A stretch of DNA of 64,000 bases from Chitinophaga sp. LS1 (GCF_034274695.1 NZ_CP128362.1:5086501-5150500), one strand, 5' to 3'. Shown: positions 1 through 10,908, numbered from the stretch's first letter. The notes: generated by a model not told the origin, from the sequence alone. Made by a program: numbers and translations.

Positions 1-3000
1 ACAGATAGTAGTATCTGTGCAAGGCTGGCAGCACTGACGCAGGAATATAATAACGCAGCGGGCGGATTTTATCAGTTCCTTGTAAATAAGTTTGGTGCTG
101 CGATGACGCTGACAGAGGCAGAACTTACGAGTTTGCAGAATAGCTGTAACAATTGTCGTTACTTACTGGCGGATGAGATACAGTTGCCCGTGTTTATGGA
201 CCCTGGAGCACAGGGTTATGTTAGCGGCTTTGGTTACCAGCAGGGAGTAGCGGCCATGCAATCTGAGATGTCCCTTGATACGACCAGTGCTAATTATGAA
301 AGCATTTATGCCACTTACCTGAATCACCGTTGGGGCTTCACTTTGTCTTATTCAGATTATAAGGATTTTGAGGCAAAGCTGCTGGTGAATTCATCGGCTG
401 TATTAACGAATCAGCCTGTATTTTCTACCGTGAGTCAGGATCCATATAGCTGTATGAAGCAGCTGATCAATCATGCGGCATTAAGTGGGATTGTACTTTA
501 TAAAGAATATATAGCAGAAGAAGAGCGGCAGTTCAGGAAAGGGTACATCGCTTATTGCAGCAGTGTGAAGCCCAGGTTGGAACTGACGGCTTTACAGCAA
601 TTGTACCATTTTACATTATACTATTATGATCAGGCAGGTAACCTTGTGCGCACGATACCACCGGAGGGAGTACACCTGCTGGATGCGTCTTATCAGCAAC
701 AGGTATGGGATGCACGGGATAATGTAGCATCTGCCTGTACGTATAGTGGTCCTGTAGTAGCGGCCAATAAGGATACGATTTTAAACAGGTTAAGTACGGT
801 ATTGCAGGCGGGTACCAATTCGGCAATGGAGTGGTGGTTGTATAATCCTGCTATGGACAATAACCAGGTACTGGCAACGACGGGGGGTAATAAATACCTG
901 TTTAATACCTGTATCAGTGGTCGTTATTTGTATATGTCCATTTATACGATGGCACCGGCGGTGGATGGTGCGACTATAGATTTTGCTATATCAAAGCATC
1001 TGGTAGCAGATCTGCAGGCGATATTACCGTTACGGCAGTGGACCCATGTGGTATTGCAGGGTCAGGGGTTGAACAGTGGAGACCTGGCGGTGTATGTGAA
1101 TGGGGTATTGTGTCCATTGAGTGCAGGGCCCCCTGCAGGTGGTTGTGGGTGGACGTTGACGAATACGGGGTCAGGGTTTATCTATCCTGAGAATTTGAGT
1201 ACGCTGAAGCATTTTCGGTTATACAACAGGTTATTGTCGGGGGCAGAGATAGCGGCGAATGCGGCGGTACCTTGTCTGGGGTTAAGTCCGGCGTATGATA
1301 CGGTGCTTACAAAGTCGTTAAGTTATTGGGGTCGTTATAATCTGCCTGCTGTTGGAGCAGGGGGCAGTACGGTAGAGATGCAGTTTTCGGCGGTGTATCC
1401 GGGGCATACGCTGGCGACGTCTTATGGTTACCAGTCGTTGAATGGTATCACGCAACAGCGTACGCCGGATGCGGGAGTGAGTAGTTACTGGTATGATAGG
1501 TTAGGTAGGTTGGTGACGTCGCAGAATGCGGAGCAGGTGGTGGCTGTGAATGGTGGGGCTACAGGGAGGTATAGTTATACAAAGTATGATGCACAGGGGA
1601 GAGTGATAGAGGTAGGAGAGAAGAGTGGAGCTAGCCTTACAGGATCAGAGATATTTATGTCTTCTCCGGAGGTATTTTTGGGTGCGGGAAGTGATGCACA
1701 GATAACGAGAACATTTTATGATGAGGCGTATGCAGCAGCGGGGTTGAACCAGGAGAACCTGCGTAAGCGTGTGGCGGCCACTACTTACCAGGATGCGGGA
1801 AGTACGCCATTGCAGGCGAGCTATTATAGTTACGACCAGATAGGGAATGTAAAGACGTTGTGGCAGCAGGTGCAGGATCTGGGGGTGAAACGGGTAGATT
1901 ATCAATATGACCTTGTAAGTGGCAAGGTGAATAAGGTTCGTTATCAGCGTGGTGGGGCAGATCGGTTTTATTATAATTATCAGTATGATGCGGAGAACCG
2001 GTTGACGAAGGCGGGTAGTGGAATAGATAGTGTATCGGCAGATGGCTGGGAGATTATGAATCCGAAGACAGATGCGGGGTATCGTTATTATCTGCATGGG
2101 CCATTGGCAAGGATGGAATTAGGGGATATGGAGCTGGTGCAGGGGGTAGATTATGCGTATACCTTGCAGGGGTGGTTAAAGGGTGTGAATGGGAACTATC
2201 TGACAGCAGGTACTGATATGGGTCGTGATGGGGTGATAGGGGGCATAAGAGGGGCAATAGCGCGGGATGCGTATGCATATAGCCTGGATTATTATGCGGG
2301 GGATTATAAGGCGATTGTTGATACGAATTCATTAGGTTTGAAATGGGTTGGACAGACGGGGGATGTGATGGGGCGTAATTTGTATAATGGGAATATCAGC
2401 AGGAGTACATTAGCACTTTCAAAAATCAATTCCGGGAATCCTGTTGGGTATTCTTACCGGTATGATCAGTTGAACCGTTTGACGGCGATGCGTCAGCATT
2501 CGCTGGTTAATGGAGCTGCCAGCTGGAATGTTTTATCTGTTGGTAATGCTTATAAGGAGGATATCAGTTATGACGGGAATGGGAATATATTGCGGTATAC
2601 GCGGTATGGGAGTGGAGCTGGCGGCAAGCAGTTGCAGATGGATAGTTTGAAGTATGTGTATGCGCGGGATGGTCAGGGGTATTTGAGTAGTAACAGATTA
2701 ACGCAGGTGTTGGATAGTATTGCGGGTGATCCATATACGGAGGATGTTTCAAGTCAGGGGGTAAATAATTATATTTATGATAATGTTGGTAACCTGATTG
2801 CTAATGTTAGGGATAGTGTAGTTACTATAAAGTGGACGGTGTATGGGAAGATAAGTGGGATTACGAAGGGGGATGGGAGTTCTTTGGAATATAGGTATGA
2901 TGCGGGCGGGAATAGGGTGTATAAGGGTTATACGCATGGCGGAGTGACGGATAAGACATGGTATGTGCGTGATGCGGCGGGGAATGTGCTGGCAGTGTAT

Positions 3001-4380
3001 GGGAATGTTGGAGGAGGGAGTGATCAGTACTGGAAGGAGCAGCATTTGTATGGGAGTAGTAGATTGGGATTGTGGGAGCCGGGATTGGTAGTAGGTGGAG
3101 AGGTGGATTCGACATGGAATAAGGTGGGGGTGAGGAGGTATGAGTTGGTGAATCATTTGGGGAATGTGTTGGTGACGGTGAGTGATAAGGGTCTTCCGGA
3201 AGGGGATCATTATGTTGCGGAGGTGATGAGTGCGGGGGATTATTATCCTTTTGGAATGGGGATGGGGGATAGGAAGTGGAGTTTAGGAGGGTATAGGTAT
3301 GGGTTTAATGGGAAGGAGAATGATAATGAGGTGAAGGGGGAAGGGAATCAGATCGATTTTGGTGCGAGAATTTATGATCCTAGGATTGGTAAGTTTTCCT
3401 CGTTAGATCCTTACATGAACAAATTTGCGTGGCTCAGTCCCTATTCATATGCGTCAAACAATCCTATTAGGTTCATAGATGAGAATGGCGCCTCTACAGG
3501 CACGCCTCCCGGTAGTAAGAAGTATATTTATAATAAGTTGAAGGTTGATCTGACAAAGATGCCAAAGGAGCATACATTAGCTAATGGTAAAATAAAGTAT
3601 ACGCAAACTAGGGCAAATGGTATACTTGATAATCCTTCCTGGTATTGGGATCAGGTTCGTAATAATGATCCATCAATCATCTGGAGTAATTCAAACAAAT
3701 ATGCTTTGGATAATGGTTTATCACCGGTTGCTGATAAAATATTTGTGGACCAGTTTACAGCGTTCAGAGATTTTAAGGGACAAATACTACATATGCACCA
3801 CCTGAATCAGGAGAACAAGATAGGCATTGCGTTGCCGCAACAATTACATACTGGAAAAGGCTTTACATCTCTTTGGCATAAATTTGGGGCTGCAACCAGT
3901 ATTTTAGGAATGATGTTAACCGTTTACCAGCAAACATATGGACAGGATCCTTTATTGGTAGGTGATTTAACTGATGCGAAATGGCAAGAAGATGAAATGA
4001 TGATGGTTGAGGCAGGGCTTGGTCAGAAGGATTATCAACAGGTAGTTCGTTTTGCTCGTGGGAATAATTCCAGAACGGGATCAATGCGTCCAGGGACCGT
4101 TGGGATTTATTACGCATCAGAGAGTGAGATGGCCAATTTTCAGTTTTTCAACCTCTCAAAAGCTGATCCAGCAACATTTGTTGTAGGGGGATGGAATGCT
4201 TACTATCAGGATGCTTCACAGGCGTCCGCAAAACTTAATAAGACGGTGACACATGCAGTGATATTTTTCCAGCAAAATGGATCAAAAGGGTTTACTCCGG
4301 TAAACGTTATCGAAATGGTAAAACCGGAGGAAATGCCGACAAACAAAGTACACAACACATTTACAAATAAATTACAATAG
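1..4380 (+). CDS. RHS/YD-repeat polymorphic toxin, HNH-like tip (5' partial)
   Basis: The reading frame is open from base 1, so the true start lies to the left of the window; the ATG at 103 is internal. About 1459 residues are visible. Regions in order: a cysteine-containing N-terminal part; a LamG/concanavalin-like domain (about nt 800-1270, with WTHVVLQG, VYVNG and FRLYNRLLSGAEI); a long run of YD repeats (YDRLGRL, YDAQGRV, YDGNGNI, YDAGGNR); and the RHS-associated core ending near GFNGKEND and DPRIGKF (nt 3300-3400). The variable tip (nt 3480-4380) has HMHHLNQ, then LPQQLH and LWHKFG. This His pattern resembles HNH/LHH nuclease toxins, so a nuclease is likely but inferred. RHS proteins deliver such tips into competitor cells. 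The stop abuts the ATG of the next gene, its probable immunity gene. The coding strand is unusually rich in G and T. Confidence 0.9.
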   Translation, partial: TDSSICARLAALTQEYNNAAGGFYQFLVNKFGAAMTLTEAELTSLQNSCNNCRYLLADEIQLPVFMDPGAQGYVSGFGYQQGVAAMQSEMSLDTTSANYESIYATYLNHRWGFTLSYSDYKDFEAKLLVNSSAVLTNQPVFSTVSQDPYSCMKQLINHAALSGIVLYKEYIAEEERQFRKGYIAYCSSVKPRLELTALQQLYHFTLYYYDQAGNLVRTIPPEGVHLLDASYQQQVWDARDNVASACTYSGPVVAANKDTILNRLSTVLQAGTNSAMEWWLYNPAMDNNQVLATTGGNKYLFNTCISGRYLYMSIYTMAPAVDGATIDFAISKHLVADLQAILPLRQWTHVVLQGQGLNSGDLAVYVNGVLCPLSAGPPAGGCGWTLTNTGSGFIYPENLSTLKHFRLYNRLLSGAEIAANAAVPCLGLSPAYDTVLTKSLSYWGRYNLPAVGAGGSTVEMQFSAVYPGHTLATSYGYQSLNGITQQRTPDAGVSSYWYDRLGRLVTSQNAEQVVAVNGGATGRYSYTKYDAQGRVIEVGEKSGASLTGSEIFMSSPEVFLGAGSDAQITRTFYDEAYAAAGLNQENLRKRVAATTYQDAGSTPLQASYYSYDQIGNVKTLWQQVQDLGVKRVDYQYDLVSGKVNKVRYQRGGADRFYYNYQYDAENRLTKAGSGIDSVSADGWEIMNPKTDAGYRYYLHGPLARMELGDMELVQGVDYAYTLQGWLKGVNGNYLTAGTDMGRDGVIGGIRGAIARDAYAYSLDYYAGDYKAIVDTNSLGLKWVGQTGDVMGRNLYNGNISRSTLALSKINSGNPVGYSYRYDQLNRLTAMRQHSLVNGAASWNVLSVGNAYKEDISYDGNGNILRYTRYGSGAGGKQLQMDSLKYVYARDGQGYLSSNRLTQVLDSIAGDPYTEDVSSQGVNNYIYDNVGNLIANVRDSVVTIKWTVYGKISGITKGDGSSLEYRYDAGGNRVYKGYTHGGVTDKTWYVRDAAGNVLAVYGNVGGGSDQYWKEQHLYGSSRLGLWEPGLVVGGEVDSTWNKVGVRRYELVNHLGNVLVTVSDKGLPEGDHYVAEVMSAGDYYPFGMGMGDRKWSLGGYRYGFNGKENDNEVKGEGNQIDFGARIYDPRIGKFSSLDPYMNKFAWLSPYSYASNNPIRFIDENGASTGTPPGSKKYIYNKLKVDLTKMPKEHTLANGKIKYTQTRANGILDNPSWYWDQVRNNDPSIIWSNSNKYALDNGLSPVADKIFVDQFTAFRDFKGQILHMHHLNQENKIGIALPQQLHTGKGFTSLWHKFGAATSILGMMLTVYQQTYGQDPLLVGDLTDAKWQEDEMMMVEAGLGQKDYQQVVRFARGNNSRTGSMRPGTVGIYYASESEMANFQFFNLSKADPATFVVGGWNAYYQDASQASAKLNKTVTHAVIFFQQNGSKGFTPVNVIEMVKPEEMPTNKVHNTFTNKLQ

Positions 4381-4968
4381 ATGGATGCTTTAGCTATAAA
4401 AGAGTTTATTTCTATTTATCAGTATGCAGTATTTTCCCAAGTAAGGGCAATATTTGATTCGCTTGAGCCGTCGGACAAGGACGATTTTCCTGAAACATTG
4501 ATTCGGTATAAGAGGTCGCTTAAAGGAGAAAACAGGGAATGGGGAATGTTTGCCGAACTGGTAGAAAATAGCAACTTTGCAGATTTAATTCAGGTGTTAA
4601 GCCATTTTTACTTTATTAAGCCATTATATTTAGAAGACAGGTTTGTATTATTTGGACGTGATAATAATGGAGGGTTTTACATTGGTGCTGATTTATCAAA
4701 CCGCAAGGTAATTTTAGCTGAAGATATTGATGGAGCATATACATACATTGCTGATAGTGAGAGCGGATTTCTTAATTATCTTCGGATTTATTTGGAATAT
4801 AAGATTATTCCAAATGAAATAACAAATGATTTTAAGGTTAATAGTATGTTCCTAGGGAAAGTTATTGCCGCAGTTGGAGGAAATGAATATGCCGATTATT
4901 ACAGATTCGTCTTTCCTACTCAGCGTGAGCCAGAAAGTACTCTTATAAAGCTCCCATTTAAGTTGTGA
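4381..4968 (+). CDS. Immunity protein for the HNH-like RHS toxin (Imm family A, copy 1)
   Basis: This 195-residue acidic cytoplasmic protein starts with MDALAIKEFISIYQY and ends with LPFKL. Its ATG follows the toxin stop codon with no gap, so translation is probably coupled. Two full paralogues (18449-19033, 20197-20781) and two fragments (12586, 23763) lie in the same window, and the full copies follow the same toxin tail in the same abutting arrangement. That is strong context for a cognate immunity role, namely binding and blocking the nuclease made by the same cell. The YTYIADSESGFLNYLRIYLEY stretch is conserved among copies. It vaguely resembles SUKH-type immunity proteins, but I cannot assign a family with certainty. 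Confidence 0.75.
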   Translation: MDALAIKEFISIYQYAVFSQVRAIFDSLEPSDKDDFPETLIRYKRSLKGENREWGMFAELVENSNFADLIQVLSHFYFIKPLYLEDRFVLFGRDNNGGFYIGADLSNRKVILAEDIDGAYTYIADSESGFLNYLRIYLEYKIIPNEITNDFKVNSMFLGKVIAAVGGNEYADYYRFVFPTQREPESTLIKLPFKL

Positions 4969-5145
4969 GGTTTATTAAATTAGATGAATAGATTTGGGAT
5001 ATAATAAATCTACCTTGCCAAAGCCTTATGGGGGGGAGAGTTAGGTTACCGGTGGAAGATGCCCGGTGTTACTATTGCTGTTGCTGATACAGAGACTTTA
5101 GACGGGAAGCACTTTAGATTAATTGGTATTAATTCTAGTGTCAAG

Positions 5146-5966
5146 TCAATATAAAATTGTCGGATAAAGTTTCTTTAGTTTAATACGGGCTTCTTTTGTC
5201 GTAAACTGCCAGTTAATGACTGCCTTTTTGCCGTTTCTATATAATTGCCAGGCTTGCACTTCCTCTTTAATTGTTTCTATGTTATCAATTCTCCTGTTTA
5301 GACATTGTTTAGTTAAAATATTCAACTCAATTTCAGCCATATTCAGCCAACTGCCATGTTTATGTGTATATATAAATTCGAAACGATCCCATATTCGCTT
5401 GGCTTCTGCAGGAGAAAAGGTTTCGTACAAGGCTCCTGGTGAATGCGTAGCCAGGTTATCCATAACTAAAGTTATTTTGGCTGCCTTGGGGTACCACTCG
5501 TCGGCTATCTCCTTTATTAATTCAGCCCAATCCTGCTTGGTTTTTCTATCCGTTATCTTTACATATCGTTTGCCTACCAGAGGTTCATTAACCATAAAAA
5601 TATTGCATACTCCACACCGCTCATATTCATAATCATGTCGTGGAGCCTGGCCTGTTCGCATTTTGACTGGTGTCCTTGTTTCACGAATAAGCTGCTTGGG
5701 TGACTCGTCCATACAAACAACGGGATACTTTTCCTATAAGGACGGGTGTATACATCAAGTACTTGTTCCATAGCTGCCACAAACTGACCATTAGCAGTGG
5801 GTGGTATTACCCATCCCTTTACTTTCCATGGTTTTAATTCGTTTTTTTTAGCACTTTACGTACTATTTCATAAGATATACTATCCACATACTCCAATTCG
5901 ACTAACTTATCACCTAATAATCTGAGAGTCCATTTTGCATGGCCCTTCGGTGGTTTGCTGCAACTT
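5146..5966 (-). pseudogene. IS630-family transposase remnant (frameshifted, 5' truncated)
   Basis: The C-terminal DDE half (5146-5712) shows MDESPKQL, VMDNLATH and a later acidic region in the usual IS630 layout. The frame continues upstream only after a shift near 5730, where DVYTRPY should join KYPVVCMDES. Further upstream the minus strand encodes KGHAKWTLRLLGDKLVELEY and VRKVLKKNELKPW, typical of the IS630 helix-turn-helix region. The N-terminus is missing where an IS66 fragment begins near 5966. The transposase is therefore inactive. It lies 177 bp downstream of the first immunity gene. Confidence 0.85.
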
Positions 5967-6798
5967 AATGCATTTTATCTACTTTGCAACGGGAGATAGG
6001 ATGTGCTGGCAGTGGAGCAGTCACCTTTTTAGCATATAATCCATCTTCAGAAGGAATGATATAAACAGGTCGCCTGGTTACTTTGATATACCACCGCAAA
6101 GGAGAGCAGGCCAGTTGTCGCTGCTCATCTATCCTTACTAATCTGGCGCCTGCAGGTAAAGGATTTACATCCAGCGTGATAATTTCTTCTTCTAACCCTT
6201 TAGGCAGATCGTTGCGACCACCTCTTGTTTTAGGGCTAATGACAACAGTATTTCTGATATGTTCGGCAATTACTTTACGGGAACTGATTTGACATACACC
6301 ATATTCATCTGCATCTAAAATCAGCGTGCCCTGTACAACTTCACCCGGTGTTTCAGTGCTTGTTAGTAGTGGTCTCTTTTCACTTCTTATACCATGGACC
6401 CATTTTTTAAGGGCTTTCAGCTCATGTCGACTTCTCTGTAAACTATTTATCAGCTTATGTTGGTTTGTAACATCCTGTTCTAAAGAAACTATTTTCTGCT
6501 CCTGGTTTTTAATCAGGTGATCATATTGAGCTAGTTGTTCTCCCTGTTGAAAGATAGTCTGTTCGCCAGCTTCCAGTTGCTCATCTTTCTGTTTCAGTAA
6601 TTGATGCTGATGACAGATTAGCTGATTCTGTTCAAAAAGGATGGCATCTTTCGTTTCACGATCCTGTTGTAAAAGCAGTAATTGTTCCTGCTGAAAAAGT
6701 ATCTGCTCCTGTTGCATTGATATCGTATCCTGTAACCCTGCCTGCTGTCTCAGGCAGGCAGTATACAAGGCTTTATATGAAGTGGCAGATTTTTTCAT
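5965..6798 (-). pseudogene. IS66 transposase TnpC, N-terminal part only
   Basis: The 277 residues contain a long Gln/Leu-rich coiled coil (about residues 10-130), then the TnpC-type segment with GVCQISSRKVIAEHIRN, a linker rich in charged residues and RPVYIIPSEDGLY. Full TnpC proteins of this family are roughly 500 residues and continue into the DDE catalytic domain. Here the frame ends shortly after PAHPISRCKVDK because the sequence switches to an IS630 remnant. The catalytic domain is absent, so the protein cannot transpose the element. Confidence 0.85.
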
Positions 6799-6872
6799 CG
6801 CAATATTTACTATAACGAAAAAAGCAGATCATTGTTTTGATCTGCTTCGTGTAATTTCGAAAATAATTCTGT

Positions 6873-7232
6873 CTATTCTGCAGGAGGGTTTTTATTACCA
6901 TTATGTCGGTAAAATGTGAGTCCCTTTATCAACGCTATTACTTCTGCTGCACTTAATTTCAGCGGTCCGGAAATAATACCTGGATCAGGAACTTTAAAGC
7001 GTCCTTTATCAAGTCTTCGACATAATAAGGTAAATCCGGCTGATTCATGCAACAACAACTTCAGATGCGTAAAATCACGATTCAAAAATACAAACACGTC
7101 ATTATCTGATATCGGAAGTTGCATAATGTTATTTACAATTCCACAAAGTCCCGCAAATGATTTTCGCATATCTGCAGGCTGGGTATATAAAAAATAACGA
7201 TGTCGATCTGTCAAAACAATAATAGCACTCAT
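6873..7232 (-). CDS. tnpB: IS66 accessory protein TnpB
   Basis: About 119 residues beginning MSAIIVLTDRHRYFLY, followed by PADMRKSFAGLCGIV, VFVFLNRDFTHLKLLLHE and GRFKVP, the classic TnpB (Orf2) signature of IS66 elements. I chose the ATG at 7232 because it matches the usual TnpB start and overlaps the end of tnpA by four bases; the frame is open for 25 more codons upstream. TnpB is required for IS66 transposition, but its biochemical role is poorly known. The gene looks intact although the element has lost the tnpC end. Confidence 0.88.
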   Translation of the reverse strand: MSAIIVLTDRHRYFLYTQPADMRKSFAGLCGIVNNIMQLPISDNDVFVFLNRDFTHLKLLLHESAGFTLLCRRLDKGRFKVPDPGIISGPLKLSAAEVIALIKGLTFYRHNGNKNPPAE

Positions 7233-7546
7233 GATATCAACGCTTTTAAATAAGCCGCGCTTACCGGTTGATAAATACGGATACCCCTGAATTCGGCAAA
7301 TAAACAACCTGTACTTTGCGGAACCTCAACATCCGGAGCAGAAGGGATGAGTTCTATAAAACTACTATTATTTACTCTCCTGTTTAAATATCGCTTGCGC
7401 CAATTAAAAAATGTAGCCTGACTGATGCCTTTATCAGCACAAAATGTCTTCATACTAACATTATTCCGATCAAATTGCTCCAACAAAATGATGATCTCCT
7501 CAGATGAGTATCTGGAATGGGAAGTCTTTTTCGTTTTACTGTTCAT
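7229..7546 (-). CDS. tnpA: IS66 TnpA, helix-turn-helix protein
   Basis: About 105 residues with a transposase-type helix-turn-helix (SSEEIIILLEQFDRNNVSMK then GISQATFFNWRKRY). This is the small IS66 Orf1 that probably binds the element ends. The ATG at 7546 (MNSKTKK) is preferred; a start at 7561 would add five residues. The gene overlaps tnpB by ATGA, indicating translational coupling. The C-terminal half is weakly conserved in the family and nothing in it stands out. Confidence 0.8.
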   Translation of the reverse strand: MNSKTKKTSHSRYSSEEIIILLEQFDRNNVSMKTFCADKGISQATFFNWRKRYLNRRVNNSSFIELIPSAPDVEVPQSTGCLFAEFRGIRIYQPVSAAYLKALIS

Positions 7547-7611
7547 CTTTTTTAGGGCCAAGGTATATCAGTATCGAATCATGGCAGCGACTCCCCTCGT
7601 TAGAGGTTTAC

Positions 7612-10600
7612 GATTTTGCTATATCAAAGCATTTGGTGGCAGATCTGCAGGCGATATTACCGTTACGGCAGTGGACCCATGTGGTATTGCAGGGTCAGGG
7701 TTTGAACAGTGGAGACCTGGCGGTGTATGTGAATGGGGTATTGTGTCCATTGAGTGCAGGGGCCCCGGCAGGTGGTTGTGGGTGGACGTTGACGAATACG
7801 GGGTCAGGGTTTATCTATCCTGAGAATTTGAGTACGCTGAAGCATTTTCGGTTATACAACAGGTTGTTGTCGGGGGCGGAGATAGCGGCGAATGCGGCAG
7901 TACCTTGTCTGGGGTTAAGTCCGGCGTATGATACGGTGCTTACAAAGTCGTTAAGTTATTGGGGGCGTTATAATCTGCCTGCTGTTACGGGGGATGGCAG
8001 TACGGTAGAGATGCAGTTTTCGGCGGTGTATCCGGGGCATACGTTGGCGACGTCTTATGGTTACCAGTCGTTGAATGGAATAACGCAACAGCGTACGCCG
8101 GATGCGGGAGTGAGTAGTTACTGGTATGATAGGTTAGGTAGGTTGGTGACGTCGCAGAATGCGGAGCAGGTGGTGCCTGTGAATGGTGGGGCTACAGGAA
8201 GGTATAGTTATACAAAGTATGATGCACAGGGGAGAGTGATAGAGGTAGGAGAGAAGAGTGGAGCTAGCCTTACAGGATCAGAGATATTTATGTCTTCTCC
8301 GGAGGTATTTTTGGGTGCGGGAAGTGATGCACAGATAACGAGAACATTTTATGATGAGGCGTATGCAGCAGCGGGGTTGAACCAGGAGAACCTGCGTAAG
8401 CGTGTGGCGGCCACTACTTACCAGGATGCGGGAAGTACGCCATTGCAGGCGAGCTATTATAGTTACGACCAGATAGGGAATGTAAAGACGTTGTGGCAGC
8501 AGGTGCAGGATCTGGGGGTGAAACGGGTGGATTATCAATATGACCTTGTAAGTGGCAAGGTGAATAAGGTTCGTTATCAGCGTGGTGGGGCAGATCGGTT
8601 TTATTATAATTATCAATATGATGCGGAGAACCGGTTGACGAAGGCGGGTAGTGGAATAGATAGTGTATCGGCAGATGGCTGGGAGATTATGAATCCGAAG
8701 ACAGATGCGGGGTATCGTTATTATCTGCATGGACCGTTGGCAAGGATGGAATTAGGGGATATGGAGCTGGTGCAGGGAGTAGATTATGCGTATACCTTGC
8801 AGGGGTGGTTAAAGGGTGTGAATGGGAACTATCTGACAGCAGGTACTGATATGGGTCGTGATGGGGTGATAGGGGGCATAAGAGGGGCAATAGCGCGGGA
8901 TGCGTATGCATATAGCCTGGATTATTATGCGGGGGATTATAAGGCGATTGTTGATACGAATTCATTAGGTTTGAAATGGGTTGGACAGACGGGGGATGTG
9001 ATGGGGCGGAATTTGTATAATGGGAATATCAGCAGGAGCACATTAGCGCTTTCAAAAATCAATTCCGGGAATCCTGTTGGGTATTCTTACCGGTATGATC
9101 AGTTGAACCGTTTGACGGCGATGCGTCAGCATTCGCTGGTTAATGGGGCTGCCAGCTGGAATGTTTTATCGGTTGGTAATGCTTATAAGGAGGATATCAG
9201 TTATGATGGGAATGGGAATATATTGCGGTATACGCGGTATGGGAGTGGGGCGGATGGCAAGCAGTTGCAGATGGATAGTTTGAAGTATGTGTATGCGCGG
9301 GATGGTCAGGGGTATTTGAGTAGTAACAGGTTAACACAGGTGTTGGATAGTATTGCGGGTGATCCTTATACGGAGGATGTTTCAAGTCAGGGGGTAAATA
9401 ATTATATTTATGATAATATTGGTAATTTGATTGCTAATGTTAGGGATAGTATAGTTAATATAAAGTGGACGGTGTATGGGAAGATAAGTGGGATTATGAA
9501 GGGGGATGGAAGTTCTTTGGAATATAGGTATGATGCGGGCGGGAATAGGGTGTATAAAGGTTATACGCATGGCGGAGTGACGGATAAGACGTGGTATGTA
9601 CGTGATGCGGCGGGGAATGTGCTGGCGGTATATGGGAATGTTGGAGGCGGGAGTGATCAGTACTGGAAGGAGCAGCATTTGTATGGGAGTAGTAGATTGG
9701 GATTGTGGGAGCCTGGATTGGTAGTAGGTGGAGAAGTGGATTCGACATGGAATAAGGTGGGAGTGAGGAGGTATGAGTTGGTGAATCATTTGGGGAATGT
9801 GTTGGTGACGGTGAGTGATAAGGGTCTTCCGGAAGGTGATCATTATGTTGCGGAGGTGATGAGTGCTGGGGATTATTATCCTTTTGGGATGGGGATGGGG
9901 GATAGGAAGTGGAGTTTGGGAGGGTATAGGTATGGGTTTAATGGGAAGGAGAATGATAATGAGGTGAAGGGAGAGGGGAATGAGATTGCGTTTGAAGCTC
10001 GGGCATATGATTCTCGAGTAGGGAAATTTTTGTCTATTGACCCATTAACCAAGAACTATCCAAATAATTCTCCTTATATTTTTGGGGCTAATAACCCAGT
10101 TACTTTTATAGATGCGCTTGGAATGTGGCCTGATTGGCCTGGTTGGCTTAGTTTGCCAGATCATGCTCCTACGAATACGTGGGAATATATGCAAGCCGCA
10201 TTTTGCGATGCATGCCAATTTGTACAGGAAGGTAGACTTACTGGTTGGACAGAGGCCGGAAGATATAGGCAAGGCGTGGCATATAATGCAACGATGTCCA
10301 CATTAGCAGGTTCTATAAATGGAAATCTTAGCAATTATAGTTTTGGCCTTTTGAATAGATCAGCGGAGAGCATTGGAATAAATGATGATTACGCTGGTTA
10401 TTACGATAATGCGACCCTAATAACAACATTATTACATGGTGTATCTGGTGGTACAGGTGCAGCACCCCGAGGAGCCTTTGCTAGTAGCGGAGAGGCTGTT
10501 GCTGTCAATGCGGTAAACCTTAAACTTAATTCTTCAACAATTGTATTAGCGGCAGCAATAAAAAATAAGGTGGATGGTACAGCAAGAGAAGAAGCTGAAT

Positions 10601-10908
10601 TTGAGAGCCTGGTAGAACAAAATCCTGATGCACAAATTTGGAGGGAACGATATTTGCGTGATGCAAATGGAAAAATTGTTAAAGATCCTGTTACGGGAAC
10701 AGGAAGGAGAATTGATTTTAGTGTTGTGATGAAAGATAAAGTGAGTAATTTAGTGGAAGTAACCAGTCTGACAGCTGACAAAACTCTTCAGACGCAAAAA
10801 GAAGGACGTATTAGAGCGGTAGGCGGTACATATATTAAAGCACCTGGTAAAAAAGGTATATTATATCCGGTTCAAGATATTGTAACACAATTTAGTAGAC
10901 GTAAATAA
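7612..10908 (+). pseudogene. Second RHS gene, 5' truncated, restriction-endonuclease-like toxin tip
   Basis: Homology to the first RHS gene begins abruptly in the LamG domain (DFAISKHLVADL). From there the two are nearly identical to GFNGKENDNEVKGEGN (about nt 9970), after which they diverge completely. There is no native start: the frame runs upstream into IS66 sequence, so expression needs a fortuitous start or recombination with an intact RHS gene. The tip (10100-10908) ends with GRRIDFSVVMKDKV, LVEVTSLTADK, LQTQ and VGGTYIKAP. The D...ExTS...K...Q pattern fits PD-(D/E)XK Tox-REase toxins, a DNase by inference. The stop codon overlaps the next ATG. The body reads without interruption for 1098 codons, so it could be a silent toxin donor rather than dead DNA. 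Confidence 0.8.

Larger units (their letters stand above)
5967..7611 (-). mobile_element. IS66-family element, 3'-truncated remnant
   Basis: Three genes in IS66 order (tnpA, tnpB, tnpC) run on the minus strand. tnpA and tnpB overlap by ATGA, as usual for this family. The tnpC end is missing and joins an IS630 remnant. The other edge lies at about 7611, where RHS sequence begins abruptly in mid-domain. I could not recognise both terminal inverted repeats. Confidence 0.75.

Noticed and set aside
1645..3210. Long open frames on the minus strand inside the first RHS core (and equivalents at 8278-9843)
   Set aside because: They are stop-poor because the coding strand is G/T-rich. Products are low-complexity His/Ile/Pro/Thr strings without domains, and the plus-strand RHS frame explains the region.
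7504..7611. Start of the second RHS gene at 7504
   Set aside because: The first ~36 codons come from the antisense strand of IS66 tnpA and its border; homology to RHS begins only at 7612.
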